This document shows positions 27,282 to 36,836 of a stretch of DNA of 59,870 bases, piece by piece (within the stretch, counting starts at the first letter, position 1; each line of letters opens with the position of its first letter). The stretch is taken from assembly GCA_947456505.1 (NCBI GenBank), contig CANGTC010000008.1, positions 1-59,870 of the forward strand. Reading direction: 5' to 3'. Source of the stretch: Beijerinckiaceae bacterium. GTDB lineage: Bacteria > Pseudomonadota > Alphaproteobacteria > Rhizobiales > Beijerinckiaceae. Below the pieces are notes generated by a model. That model made no database searches and was not told the origin of the DNA. It saw only the letters and a list, made by a program, of their open reading frames with translations. A program made the translations under genes and the position numbers.

Positions 27282-27300
27282 AAAACGGTAAGACCGTTTT
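27282..27300. promoter_or_regulatory. Perfect dyad AAAACGGT-AAG-ACCGTTTT
   Basis: Eight-base arms around 3 bases, 34 nt upstream of the receptor start and in the shared divergent region with the flavin monooxygenase at 27478. The form fits a TetR-type or similar dimeric repressor operator. No such regulator is encoded in the window. Confidence 0.45.
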
Positions 27301-27477
27301 TCCGAATTTGAGCATCATGATAGCAAGTTTTTTCGCTATTGGAAGAGATCGACCCACCATCGGATGCGCGTGATCACGACGCCAGAGCCCATCGTCAAGC
27401 GCTGGTCGAAGATTTGGGCGCCTTGCAAGAAAGGCGTTCTGCGATAAGCTGTCATATCGCAAAAGACGGGTGAACAA

Positions 27478-28608
27478 ATGTCGGGATCACACGGGCTTAA
27501 AGACGCAAACCGGCTCAAGATCGGCGCCTTTGGCCTGAATGTGGACGGCGCCTGCGCGATCACTACAATCGACGGCGTCTTCCATCCAACCTGGGATGAT
27601 GTGCTGGATCTCACGGGAGCAGCCGACGCGGCGGGCTTTGACGCTCTGGTTCCCGTAGCGCGGTGGCGTGGCTTTGGCGGAAAAACCAATTTCAATGGCG
27701 CCTGCTACGAGACCTTCACCTGGGCTGCCGGCGTCGGCGCAACAACTCGACACAGCACGGTATTTTCGACCTGTCACGTGCCGACCATACACCCCATCGT
27801 CGCAGCCAAACAGGGCACGACGGTGGATCATATTTCGCGTGGACGATTCGCGTTGAACATTGTTTGCGGCTGGTTCGAGCCGGAACTTGAAATGTTCGGT
27901 GCGCCACTCATGGCCCATGACGAACGCTACGCCTACGCGGCCGAATGGCTGGAGGTGCTCAAGCAGCTATGGACCGCGAAAGATGAATTCGACTACGCAG
28001 GCCGGTATTTTCATATCAAACGCGGATTTCATGAACCAAAGCCGATACAACAGCCCTTTCCCCTCATCATGAACGCAGGCGGATCTGGCGTCGGACGGCA
28101 TTTCGCCACCAAGCATTGCGATATGATTTTCGTCCATATCAAGGGCGAGAATATCGAGGCTGCAAAACACGATATCGAGGAAATCCGCGAGCTTGCGCAG
28201 ACAAAATATGACCGCAACATTCAAGTCTGGGCCAATTGTTATTGCGTACTGGACGACACCGACGCCAAGGCCGAGTCTTTTCGCGACTGGTATGTAAACG
28301 AGAAAGGCGATTGGGAGGCGGTCTCCAATCTCTGCCGCAGTCTCGGCATTCAAACAGGCGTGCTGCCACCAGAGCAACTCGAAGCGGCGAAGTATTATTT
28401 CATCGCGGGCTGGGGAGGCTATCCCCTTGTGGGATGTGCTGAAAAAGTCGTCGACCGAATGGAGGCCCTCAGCGAGGCGGGCCTCGATGGAGCGCTTTTG
28501 TCCTGGCCACAATATTCAGTTGGACTGCGCCGCTTCATTCCAGAGGTTCTTCCCCTCCTGGAGAAACGAGGGCTAAGGGGCGCGGCCGCAAGAGCGTTTG
28601 CGCCATAA
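27478..28608 (+). CDS. LLM-class flavin-dependent monooxygenase (SsuD/RutA-like)
   Basis: A 376-aa luciferase-fold enzyme resembling SsuD alkanesulfonate monooxygenase and RutA: 'LKIGAFGLNVDGACAITTIDGVF', 'DAAGFDALVPVARWRGFGG', 'FSTCHVPTIHPIVAAKQGTTVDHISRGRFALNIVCGWFEPELEMFG', 'ERYAYAAEWLEVLKQLW' and 'QPFPLIMNAGGSGVGRHFATKHCD'. FMNH2 must come from a separate reductase. It is divergent from the receptor/BKACE operon and ends 2 nt from the convergent binding-protein gene. Oxidative cleavage of a C-S or N-containing compound is plausible; the substrate is unknown. Confidence 0.9.
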   Translation: MSGSHGLKDANRLKIGAFGLNVDGACAITTIDGVFHPTWDDVLDLTGAADAAGFDALVPVARWRGFGGKTNFNGACYETFTWAAGVGATTRHSTVFSTCHVPTIHPIVAAKQGTTVDHISRGRFALNIVCGWFEPELEMFGAPLMAHDERYAYAAEWLEVLKQLWTAKDEFDYAGRYFHIKRGFHEPKPIQQPFPLIMNAGGSGVGRHFATKHCDMIFVHIKGENIEAAKHDIEEIRELAQTKYDRNIQVWANCYCVLDDTDAKAESFRDWYVNEKGDWEAVSNLCRSLGIQTGVLPPEQLEAAKYYFIAGWGGYPLVGCAEKVVDRMEALSEAGLDGALLSWPQYSVGLRRFIPEVLPLLEKRGLRGAAARAFAP

Positions 28609-28610
28609 AG

Positions 28611-29783
28611 TTACTTGAACACGCAACCCTTCACGGGATCGACCACATCGGGAACGGTCTCGATTGTTTCAAAGCCGATGCGGTCGGCTTTCTTGACGGT
28701 CTTGACGATGTAGAAATTCTGAGTTGCGCCGTGATTGGATGGATCAATGCTGATTCGTCCACGCGGGCCGTTAAAACTCGCCTTTTCCAGAGCGCCCACA
28801 AACGCGACCTTATCCTTCGTGTCGCCATTGCGCGCCTTCACTCCTTCAATGATAAGGCGCATGGATTCATAAGCCATTACTGAAAATTCGGCGGGCAGAA
28901 CGCCAAACTTCTTTTTGTAGGCGGCAACAAACGCCGCGTTGCCCGCCGTTTCAAGGTCGGGCGTGTAATTGACGGACGAGACCACCCCCGCAGCCGCGTC
29001 GCCTTGAGCCGCATGCAACATCTGCGGCGTAAGACCAATGCCGCTATAGAGCGGGACATTACCCATGCCGAAGGATTGATATTGCTTGGTGAAGAGCACA
29101 GCCTCGCCGCCAAAGAAAACGGCGAAAACACCATTAGGGTTCGCTGCCTTGGCCTGGGCGATATAGGGCCCATAATCCTGCGTGCGATTGAACGGCGGGA
29201 AGACCTCGCCCGCAACCGAGCCGCCCCCTGACAGATAGCCATCCTTAAAGGCTGCAACGTACTCCTGAGGGGCGACGAAATCAGAGGCCATGATGAATAT
29301 ATTCTTCATGCCGGCCTTGGCCAGATAAGCCCCCATGGGTCGCGCCACCTGGGCGCTGGAGGGAGCCACGCGCAGCACAAATCGATCACATTTATCGCCG
29401 GTGATCGAATTGGCGCTCGCATTGGAGATCACAAGCGGAGTCTTTTGGGACGAGGTAAAGGGCGCGACCGCCAACGCCACCGCTGACGAAACAATGCCCG
29501 CGAGCACATCGACGCGCTCTGAGATCACCAGCTTGCGCGCCTTGCTAAGCCCAACGTCAGGCTTGGCTTCAGTATCCTCGACAATCAGATTGATCTTGCG
29601 CCCAGCGACCTCGCCGCCCGTCTCTTCGACAGCGAGTTGCATGCCATTCAGTTGCTCTGCGCCAATCGGCGCGAACACCCCTGTGATCGGCAGGAGCACA
29701 CCAACGTTCAAGGGATCGGCGGCTCGAGCGTTGCCTGCTTGTGACAAAAGGATCGCAACAATGGCTTTCAGCGAAACATGCAT
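28611..29783 (-). CDS. Branched-chain amino acid/aromatic-type ABC periplasmic binding protein
   Basis: A 390-aa type I binding protein (Peripla_BP_6): signal peptide ending ARA-AD, 'LNVGVLLPITGVFAPIGAEQLNGMQLAVEETGG', 'DTEAKPDVGLSKARKLVISERVDVLAGIVSS' and 'AGNAAFVAAYKKKFGVLPAEFSVMAYESMRL'. GGGAGGG 5 nt before ATG 29783 fixes the start. It follows the UbiD and enoyl-CoA hydratase genes on the same strand after a 241-bp gap and has no permease or ATPase beside it. It may share the LivHMGF complex at 11.9-15.4 kb or another elsewhere. Confidence 0.9.
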   Translation of the reverse strand: MHVSLKAIVAILLSQAGNARAADPLNVGVLLPITGVFAPIGAEQLNGMQLAVEETGGEVAGRKINLIVEDTEAKPDVGLSKARKLVISERVDVLAGIVSSAVALAVAPFTSSQKTPLVISNASANSITGDKCDRFVLRVAPSSAQVARPMGAYLAKAGMKNIFIMASDFVAPQEYVAAFKDGYLSGGGSVAGEVFPPFNRTQDYGPYIAQAKAANPNGVFAVFFGGEAVLFTKQYQSFGMGNVPLYSGIGLTPQMLHAAQGDAAAGVVSSVNYTPDLETAGNAAFVAAYKKKFGVLPAEFSVMAYESMRLIIEGVKARNGDTKDKVAFVGALEKASFNGPRGRISIDPSNHGATQNFYIVKTVKKADRIGFETIETVPDVVDPVKGCVFK

Positions 29784-30024
29784 GGTTTCCCTCCCAAACA
29801 ACTTGGCCCCTTACAAGGGCTTGTATCTTGGCGACCACGATATCGCATAAATCTGAATTGGCGCAATATCCTCCTGATGGACGCTCAATGAATGGTGCAA
29901 GCAGAACCTTAGCGCCAAACGGACCTGGAGCCGCGCTCTGAATGTCTTGAAGAAAGGTCGGGCTAATAGGCCCGATCCCTTCCAGAAACAAAGCGCTGCC
30001 AATGTCCAGACAAGCAATCGCCTG

Positions 30025-31563
30025 TTACGCTTTTAGAAAGTAGCGTCCCAGATCGTCGCGCTCTACGCCCGCCATCGCGAACATTTCACGCACGATTTCA
30101 CGCCCATCACGACTGCCGGTCGCCGCCATGAGTTCTTCGAATCGCTTGGGACCATCTTCCAACGCGGCCTTGAGGCTGGCGAATTTCTTCCCGGGATATT
30201 GCGGCGGGACAGGAATTTGCAATTCCCATTTGTTCGCGTATTGCACAGGCCAAGTAAGATCAAAACCCGCCTTCGCGCCGGTAAGCGAGCCGTGCAGGGA
30301 CGGGTCCAGCGGGGACAGACGCACAGCCGTCGCCTGAATGAGATCCTTGTCCACCTGAAAGCGCGTGCCGAAGGCCCATTCAAACTGCTGGTCGTTGAAG
30401 ATGTCGATATCGGGATCGACAGCGAAAGCATGCTTGGCGGAGGTGCTGCCAAGCACGGTATGAAGAGCGCTGCGGGCCTCGCCGGGATAACGTTGCTTCA
30501 ATGAGAACCGAACGCTCATAGAACCACCTGCCGAAACAGGCGCATAGATCGCGATGGGCTCGCGCACCACGCTCTTCAGAGCCTCCCAGGCGTTTAGTTC
30601 CGTGCGCAAAGCTTCGAGATTCGAAGTGTCGGTCATGTCCATCCGGCTACCGCTGATGGTGGCCGTCTGGAACAGCGCATCCGTGCGATGGGTGATCGCG
30701 GTGATGCGAAACACCGGATTGCGCTTCACGCCGCCGTAATAGCCCAGATATTCCCCATAGGGGCCTTCCTTCTCGGTATAACCAGCAGGATCAAGATAGC
30801 CTTCCAGCACCATCTCAGAATCCGCGGGGACCATCACGGGTTGGGTGACGCATTTCACCGCCGCCATGGGGGCGGCGCGCAGAGAGGAAATCAGACCAAG
30901 TTCGTCACCGGGTTGCTTCATGGTCGCGGCGACCATGTCAATGGGATGCATGCCGATGACATAGGCCACAGGCACCTTCTCGCCACGGGCCTGGGCCGCC
31001 ATATAAATGGCGCGCAGATCGCTGGGAGCATTAAGGTCTACGCCTGTCTCCTTTGGGCCACGCAGCATGAGCCGGCGGATGCCGCAATTGGAAAGCCCCG
31101 TCGCCGGATCAATGCTGAAATCGACCGTCGCCGAAATATAAGGGGCGCCGTCGAAGGCATGCTGGAGGTGAGCGGGCAATGTCAGCACATCAATGTCATC
31201 TCCGGTGATGACCACCTGCTGCACAGGAGCCTCATCGCGAGTGAGTTCGACGATTTGCGGCTGCAGTCTGAGGCGACGCTGCAATTCCTTGACGATCTCT
31301 TGCCTGGGCACGCCGAGCGCGCGAGCAAGCCGCTCACGACCACCCACAACATTCCCGACGACTTCAGCGCCCTCTGGCCCCGCCTTTTTGAACCAGACAG
31401 CTTTGGGATTGCCTTGCATGATCGCCGCCATATCCGCGAGATCCACAGGATCTTCGCGGACGTCGAGCTGATCCGAGCCGCGCAGATTTTCAATAAATGT
31501 GCGAAGACGGAATCGATCAAGATCGATGCTGTTTTTCAGCTCTGGGGTTTTTCTATCGTCCAT
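30025..31563 (-). CDS. UbiD-family prenylated-FMN decarboxylase
   Basis: A 512-aa UbiD-family enzyme that (de)carboxylates aromatic or unsaturated acids using prenyl-FMN made by UbiX. The region 'TGLSNCGIRRLMLRGPKETG' (catalytic Arg after the conserved Asn) and 'YTEKEGPYGEYLGYYGG' with the two acidic residues of the active site are present, as are 'LRAAPMAAVKCVTQPVMVPADSEMVLEGY' and 'AFAVDPDIDIFNDQQFEWAFGTRFQ'. ATG 31563 follows GGGAAG. The enoyl-CoA hydratase gene lies 30 nt upstream, so they are co-transcribed. UbiX is not in the window. The substrate is unidentified. Confidence 0.92.
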   Translation of the reverse strand: MDDRKTPELKNSIDLDRFRLRTFIENLRGSDQLDVREDPVDLADMAAIMQGNPKAVWFKKAGPEGAEVVGNVVGGRERLARALGVPRQEIVKELQRRLRLQPQIVELTRDEAPVQQVVITGDDIDVLTLPAHLQHAFDGAPYISATVDFSIDPATGLSNCGIRRLMLRGPKETGVDLNAPSDLRAIYMAAQARGEKVPVAYVIGMHPIDMVAATMKQPGDELGLISSLRAAPMAAVKCVTQPVMVPADSEMVLEGYLDPAGYTEKEGPYGEYLGYYGGVKRNPVFRITAITHRTDALFQTATISGSRMDMTDTSNLEALRTELNAWEALKSVVREPIAIYAPVSAGGSMSVRFSLKQRYPGEARSALHTVLGSTSAKHAFAVDPDIDIFNDQQFEWAFGTRFQVDKDLIQATAVRLSPLDPSLHGSLTGAKAGFDLTWPVQYANKWELQIPVPPQYPGKKFASLKAALEDGPKRFEELMAATGSRDGREIVREMFAMAGVERDDLGRYFLKA

Positions 31564-31593
31564 TTGGGGCTTCCCAACCAATTGAGTTTACGA

Positions 31594-32322
31594 TCAGCGA
31601 AATTTTTCGCCGGTGACAATGCCATTGATCAGCCCCGCATGCACCTTGCGTGCGGCGAAGGACATTTCCATCGACGTGTTCAGATAGGTCTTGATGCCGC
31701 GAACCACGGGCGGCGTATTTTTCGAAAGTTGAACAAGGATCCGTTCAACCTCGCCATCGAGCTGCGGTTCCGGCACTACGATGGCGATGATTCCAATCTC
31801 CTTGGCCTCCGCCGCCTTGATGACATCACGGGTGTAGACCATGCGGGCCAAGGTCGTGCGCGTAACACGCTCCGCCAGCGCGGTCAGCACCAGCGTTGGC
31901 GCAATATCGTGATTCATTTCCGGCACCGAAAATTCGGCGCTGTCAGCCGCGACGGCCACGTCCGCCAATGCCGCCAGGGCGCAACCAACGCCCGCAGCCT
32001 TGCCCCGCACCTTGGCTATGACGGGTACAGGCACGTTGCGCAAGACTTCATAAAAATCGAGCACCGGATCGGCGATCAGCGCCTTGAGTTCCAGTGCGGT
32101 CTTGCGCGTCCCCGGTGGAGGCATGGTCGCCCGACGGCCCGCGCAGAAATTGGGGCCATCCCCGGTAAACAGAACCACGCGTGTTTCAGGATCTATCTGC
32201 CCCAACGCCGCCGTAACGTCGAGCGCCATTTCCGCCGACAGCGCATTTCCAGCATCAGGCGCATTCAGCGCAATTTCGAGAATGCCGTCGTCCCGTTTCG
32301 CGACTCTTATTTCCGACGCCAT
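31594..32322 (-). CDS. Enoyl-CoA hydratase/isomerase-family protein
   Basis: A 242-aa crotonase-fold protein: 'VLFTGDGPNFCAGRRA' (oxyanion-hole strand), 'VIAKVRGKAAGVGCALAALADVAVAADSAEFSVPEMNHDIAP' with one acidic residue at the PE position and Asp at the second. CoA ester substrates are typical of the fold. GGAGGAATC before ATG 32322 is a strong start signal. It is first in a unit with UbiD. A ring or double-bond step next to a decarboxylation is inferred. Confidence 0.88.
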   Translation of the reverse strand: MASEIRVAKRDDGILEIALNAPDAGNALSAEMALDVTAALGQIDPETRVVLFTGDGPNFCAGRRATMPPPGTRKTALELKALIADPVLDFYEVLRNVPVPVIAKVRGKAAGVGCALAALADVAVAADSAEFSVPEMNHDIAPTLVLTALAERVTRTTLARMVYTRDVIKAAEAKEIGIIAIVVPEPQLDGEVERILVQLSKNTPPVVRGIKTYLNTSMEMSFAARKVHAGLINGIVTGEKFR

Positions 32323-33306
32323 GATTCCTCCGGAGGTCTATTTCTTGCGACAGAGCTTCGCGGCGTACCAAGGTAAAGTCAATGGCGACTTAACCGTGAG
32401 GGGAGCGGTCGTCTAGATGACGCGGGCCAAAGCGAACCAGCTTTCACCTTGGACGAAAATGGCGGTGACGAATTACATATGTGGTCATGGACGTGGATAG
32501 CTCCGGTCCGCAGGCGCGCCCTTCAACTTGCACTGAGCTATGGGGCCCCCGCGATTTTCGGGACGAGCCCGCAGTCAGCGAAAATGGGCCTTTACGCAGA
32601 AAATCCAAGTGGTCATTCCTGCGCGCGTCAAATAATAGCGGACAGGTCCAAAGGAAATAGGGTTTCGGCTCGCTGACGACGCCAGCACCATGATCGTGCA
32701 ATGTCCGGATCCATGCCGCCCTGCAAAGCCTAATATCAGGCGCTATAAGCCGAGATAGCGGCCTGCACCTGTCTGGAATTCAGCGGAACGGATTGACTTA
32801 AAGTTTGCCCTGAATTCTGATTAAACGTGACCAGACGCAAATGACGACTTTTCTTCAAAGCTACAGGCGACAGAGCTTCGACAAGATCCGAGGCGGCTTG
32901 AGCGCTGGCTTCGGGATTTAGCGTATCAAATTCATCCTGGCGCACATCGTCATCAGCCTCAGTCCGATCACGTTCCGATCCGATGTTCAGCATGATGATC
33001 TCCGCTTACCAGGCCTCGGCTGATAATAACGGCGATCATTCGCCGAATTTTAGGCTTCCGGCGATTCAGCAAGATGGTACGGAGCATAACCCATGGAGCG
33101 TATCTGGAAGACAGCTCATACATTCACAACATAGGAGGCATTGCCGCAAACAGAAGGCGCAGGAATGCATCAAAAATCCTGCTGTGCGCTTCCATTGTGT
33201 TGGAAGCCGCCAGCGGAAATTTGCTTGGCGATGTTCTTGAATGGAATTAGGTACTGAATTTCATCAGCAACAAATTTTTCTGCGAACCGCGCTCCTTGCG
33301 CCATTC
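32323..33306. other. Long intergenic stretch with one possible small gene
   Basis: Nearly 1 kb between the enoyl-CoA hydratase start and the broken SDR gene. Apart from the small open frame at 32736-32993 I recognise nothing: no tRNA, no repeat, no transposase remains. The emptiness beside a frameshifted gene suggests local decay. Confidence 0.4.
32736..32993 (-). CDS. Possible small protein of unknown function (85 aa)
   Basis: An 85-codon frame with a GCGGAG site 8 nt before its ATG. The protein is acidic at the N-terminus (ERDRTEADDDVRQDEFD), then has 'PEASAQAASDLVEALSPVALKKSRHLRLVTF'. I recognise no family, signal peptide or membrane segment. It stands alone. It may be a real orphan gene or chance. 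Confidence 0.35.
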   Translation of the reverse strand: MLNIGSERDRTEADDDVRQDEFDTLNPEASAQAASDLVEALSPVALKKSRHLRLVTFNQNSGQTLSQSVPLNSRQVQAAISAYSA

Positions 33307-34100
33307 CTAGTTTGTTAAAAAACCCTTTACGGCGACCACCTGCGCCATGCCGCTATCGACGGGCATGATGGCGCCGGTCATGCAGGTGGACATATCCGAC
33401 AGCATGAAAACAAGCGCCTTCGCGATATCTTCTGGCTCGGCTGGACGGCGCAGCGGCAGGCTCGCTGCGATGTCATCCCAGAACTCTTGGCCCAAACCCA
33501 CCAAACGCGGCGTGCGCACGAAGCTTGGGGCGACAGCATTCACGCGAACATTCCTGGGGCCAAGCTCATGGGCTGAGGTTTCCACCAGATGATGCAAGGC
33601 GGCCTTGGCGGCGCCATAGGCCGATTGACCGGCGATGCTCAGGTTCCGGCAATGGAGCCGACAAAGGCGAGGGACCCGCCGCCACGCGCCGCCAGTCGTT
33701 CTCCGCCGATCTGGATGGTCAGAAAGACATGGCGCAAAACAACATCGAATTGCTGATCCCAATCTTCGTCCGTCAGCGCTCCGAGGGGCCCGATTTTCGC
33801 CATGCCGACGATATCGGCGGCGCCGCAAAGATCCTGACCAAAGAGATCATGGGCTTGTTCAAAAACACGGATGACATCGGCGCGTTTGGTGACGTCCGCC
33901 CCGCTCCACGAACCACCGGTTTCCCGAGCTATGGCCTCGCCTCGCTCCCGGTCATTATCAACGCACAAGAGGCGGGCGCCCAAACCAGCGAGAGCCCGGC
34001 ATGTGGCTGCGCCGATACCCTGGCCAGCGCCTATCACCACATAGCCGCGTCCATTCATATCGAGCGACCTGAGGATATCGTCAGCTGGCGAGACAGACAT
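33307..34100 (-). pseudogene. Short-chain dehydrogenase/reductase gene broken by a one-base frameshift
   Basis: Two abutting frames make one SDR of about 264 residues. The first (34100 to 33639) has the cofactor motif 'VVIGAGQGIGAATCRALAGLGARLLCVDND' and ends 'SLAFVGSIAGT-stop'. The second continues 'NLSIAGQSAYGAAKAALHHLVETSAHELGPRNVRVNAVAPSFV' with the YxxxK motif. Adding one A at GGAACC (33643-33647), giving GGAAACC, restores 'SIAGNLSIAGQ'. Everything else is full length, so this is a recent inactivation or a sequencing error. GGGAG precedes ATG 34100. Confidence 0.85.
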
Positions 34101-34261
34101 GGCGCGCTCCCGAATGGCCCAAATCTCCTGATTGCCCCAGGCGACGTCAAATCCGGCGCCATACGCTTCTCATGGCACGCCGCACACCGAACCTGCGGAC
34201 GCGATCATTTTCAGGCGCGTTCGCCAATGACGGACGCGCCTGATGCATCCGTTTTTCCAGA

Positions 34262-36442
34262 TCAGTTCGCCAGAGGATCCGGCCGCATCTGGAACTTCAC
34301 GACTTTCGAGAGCGTACCCTTGCCACCCTCGAGGTGTTGAGGCGTACGGTTGCCCGTGGTGGACCACAGGCCCCTGCCCTTCCATCCCGCCTTCGGGTCA
34401 TCAATGCGCGCGTCCATGCCCTTGGCGTAGAAGCCCATGGGATAAGGCACACGCATATTAATGAACTTGCCATCCTTGAAGGCGATGAGCGAATCATTCG
34501 CATTGCCGGTGGCGAAGGGCGTATTGGCGCCAAGACCGAAGACATCGTGCAGGTCGACCCAGGTGTAATAACTGGCTTCCGCGCTGCCGGAATCCGTCAC
34601 GTCCCGGAATTGCGGTCCGGGCAAGGGATAAAGCGTCCAGCCTTCGGGGCAATGACGACCTGTGGCGTTCAGACCATTAAGCTGTCCCTTGCACTTTGAA
34701 CGATCAAAACTCGCCAGATGGCCGCTGGCCAGGGGGACCCAGGCGACGCCATTCGAATCGATGTCGAAGCCGCGCGGCGAATAGCCGCCGATAGGCGCCT
34801 TGGGATCCTTCCACGGTACTTCGTAGTATTCGGCAAGGGCAGTCTCCGTCGGGTTCTTGCCCGGATCTATGCGCAGAATTCCGCCGGGAAACCCGAGCGT
34901 CGAACCCCAGACCGTCCCGTCTTTCGGGTTTACGGACACGCCATAGAGCCCCGCGGAAATCCGCTTGTCCTTTCCGGGAATCAGCGGACGGTTGGGCTCG
35001 ACATAGTCATGACGCACGCCATCGCCCACGGTATCCAGCACGATCGGGGTCCAGCCCTGGGCCTTTGCCTCGTCGCCAGTTTCTTCGAAAAGCTTGACGT
35101 TGAACCAGCCGACCGCATCATTCTGCGGTCCGCCGCCACTGGTCCAGATCGTGTCCGTCCCATCCAACGAGAAATTGAGATGGTGGGTGGAGAAGCAGGT
35201 GCGCACCAGTGTGGTCTTGCCGGTCTTGGGATCATACATCGCCAGATGCCGGTTAGACTTTTCAATCGGGAAGGCCTTCGCCGACGGATGCTCCGATCCC
35301 TTCAGACAGAAGGCCGGATTATCAGGCGGTCCGACGCGGGAGGTGAACCACACGCGTCCCTTGCTGTCGATCATGGGATTATGCATGTTCGCCTGGCTGT
35401 CCCAGACCTTCTCATCGCCCCAGTAGGGCGAGGTATTCGCCATATTATCCTTGGTCGTCGGCGTGTCAGGATCGCGAACGGGCATCTTGAATTCGCTGGC
35501 CTTGGCGGCCACCGGATCCACCATGGGCACATAATCCGTGCTCTCTTCCGCCGAACCGTAAATCGGCCCATTGGCGTTCACAGAGGGATTACGCTTATCG
35601 GTGGCGATCTGGTCATGCAGATAGGTGTAGGGGCGCGACCAGTCCCACATGCTGATGACGACATTCCTCTCAAGCCCCTGAGGACGCTCCGGCTTGGCGA
35701 ACGGAAGCTCACCGGCCGCAATGCGATCAGACCAGTCGCCGAAGTTCTTGAACGCCCGCTGGGGATCGATCTTGCTGATCATGCGGGTCATGAACTCCAT
35801 GGCCTGCCCAGACTGGATGCGCCGCTCCCAGGCTTCCGCCGAGGTCTTGTATTCCGCTTTGAACATCGGCTCGATTTCGCGGGTCGCCTTGTTCCCGATT
35901 TGATGGCAGGTGTAACAGCCGTCAGTCTTGATCACGTCGAGCCATTGTCCCTGGTCCTTGACCCCAGTGGACATGCCATTGCCCTGCGGGCCCGTTCCGG
36001 GAAACTCACTGGCCTTGGGGATCCCCAGCATCGCGAACCAGTAAATGGCTGGATAATATTCCGCAGCGGCCTTCTCGCTGGGCGCTATCACCGCCGTCAG
36101 GTCGAGGAGCTTGCCTGGCTTGGCGTCCACTTTCACCGAATCGACAAGGCCATAGCCACGAACCCAGACCTTATACTGGGCCTTGGGGAGCTCCGGCATC
36201 ACGTACCGGCCTTTGTCGTCGGTGACAACCATCTTGGCGAACTTGGTAGGAAGGTCCGTCGTTTCGGCGATGACCCAAACGCCAGCCTCCGGTCCCTTCG
36301 AACTCTTGACGACACCGCCCAGATCGCTCCCGCCGATCTTGATGGCGGGATCAGCCTGCTGGGCGCTGGCCCGCAGCGGCGACGCCACCATGAGGGCGAT
36401 GACGCTGACCGTGGCGAGCCCCAATTTCCAATGATTTCGCAT
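34262..36442 (-). CDS. Exported haem c / beta-propeller protein with carboxypeptidase-regulatory-like domain (paralogue 1)
   Basis: The largest of five paralogues, 726 aa. Order: signal peptide (to about residue 28), carboxypeptidase-regulatory-like sandwich (about 35-120, 'LGGVVKSSKGPEAGVWVIAET...DDKGRYVMPELPKAQYKVWVRG'), haem c motif CYTCH at 176-180, then a propeller with blades such as 'MIDSKGRVWFTSRVG', 'SVNPKDGTVWGSTLG' and 'FDIDSNGVAWVPLASGHLASFD'. The propeller resembles virginiamycin B lyase/streptogramin lyase domains. It is more divergent and longer than paralogues 2-5. GGGAGAAAGAG precedes ATG 36442. It is transcribed away from the cytochrome/propeller genes at 36.8 kb. A periplasmic redox role is inferred. 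Confidence 0.87.
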   Translation of the reverse strand: MRNHWKLGLATVSVIALMVASPLRASAQQADPAIKIGGSDLGGVVKSSKGPEAGVWVIAETTDLPTKFAKMVVTDDKGRYVMPELPKAQYKVWVRGYGLVDSVKVDAKPGKLLDLTAVIAPSEKAAAEYYPAIYWFAMLGIPKASEFPGTGPQGNGMSTGVKDQGQWLDVIKTDGCYTCHQIGNKATREIEPMFKAEYKTSAEAWERRIQSGQAMEFMTRMISKIDPQRAFKNFGDWSDRIAAGELPFAKPERPQGLERNVVISMWDWSRPYTYLHDQIATDKRNPSVNANGPIYGSAEESTDYVPMVDPVAAKASEFKMPVRDPDTPTTKDNMANTSPYWGDEKVWDSQANMHNPMIDSKGRVWFTSRVGPPDNPAFCLKGSEHPSAKAFPIEKSNRHLAMYDPKTGKTTLVRTCFSTHHLNFSLDGTDTIWTSGGGPQNDAVGWFNVKLFEETGDEAKAQGWTPIVLDTVGDGVRHDYVEPNRPLIPGKDKRISAGLYGVSVNPKDGTVWGSTLGFPGGILRIDPGKNPTETALAEYYEVPWKDPKAPIGGYSPRGFDIDSNGVAWVPLASGHLASFDRSKCKGQLNGLNATGRHCPEGWTLYPLPGPQFRDVTDSGSAEASYYTWVDLHDVFGLGANTPFATGNANDSLIAFKDGKFINMRVPYPMGFYAKGMDARIDDPKAGWKGRGLWSTTGNRTPQHLEGGKGTLSKVVKFQMRPDPLAN

Positions 36443-36836
36443 TCTCTTTCTCCCTTGGTGTTGCGCTCATGGTCGCAAGCGATTTCCGCCCGAAGCCCTT
36501 ATTGATCATCTCTATCTTGCCGAAACGGACAATACACCTGGCGCAATAAACGCTCAATAAGTCACCCGCTCCAATTGCCTGAAGCAAGCATTTATTTTTC
36601 CGCTTTCACAGGAGCCATATCACCCAGCGCGTCGCTGAAAAAATAGTTTAAGTCAGCAAATATTCCCCAAATTTAGAACCACTTAGCCCAAAATACATCA
36701 CATAGAACGTTATTAGGAAAGAAGGTCAGAGGCTACCCTTATTCAGCTTTCCGAAGCGAGGCGTGCTTGCCCAAGAGCCGCTTTCTTGGTATCAGCAGTT
36801 TAAGATAAGTAACAAAAAATATCGGGGAGGGATCGA
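36443..36836. other. Divergent promoter region of the haem-propeller locus
   Basis: About 390 bp, A+T-rich compared with the flanking genes, between paralogue 1 (leftward) and the first cytochrome c (rightward). It should hold the promoters for both halves of the locus. I see no clear dyad or gene. Confidence 0.45.

Noticed and set aside
29820..30024. Open frame continuing in phase after the UbiD stop codon
   Set aside because: It looks protein-like ('LDIGSALFLEGIGPISP') but has no start signal, and UbiD is already full length. Chance or a small relic; not supportable as a gene.
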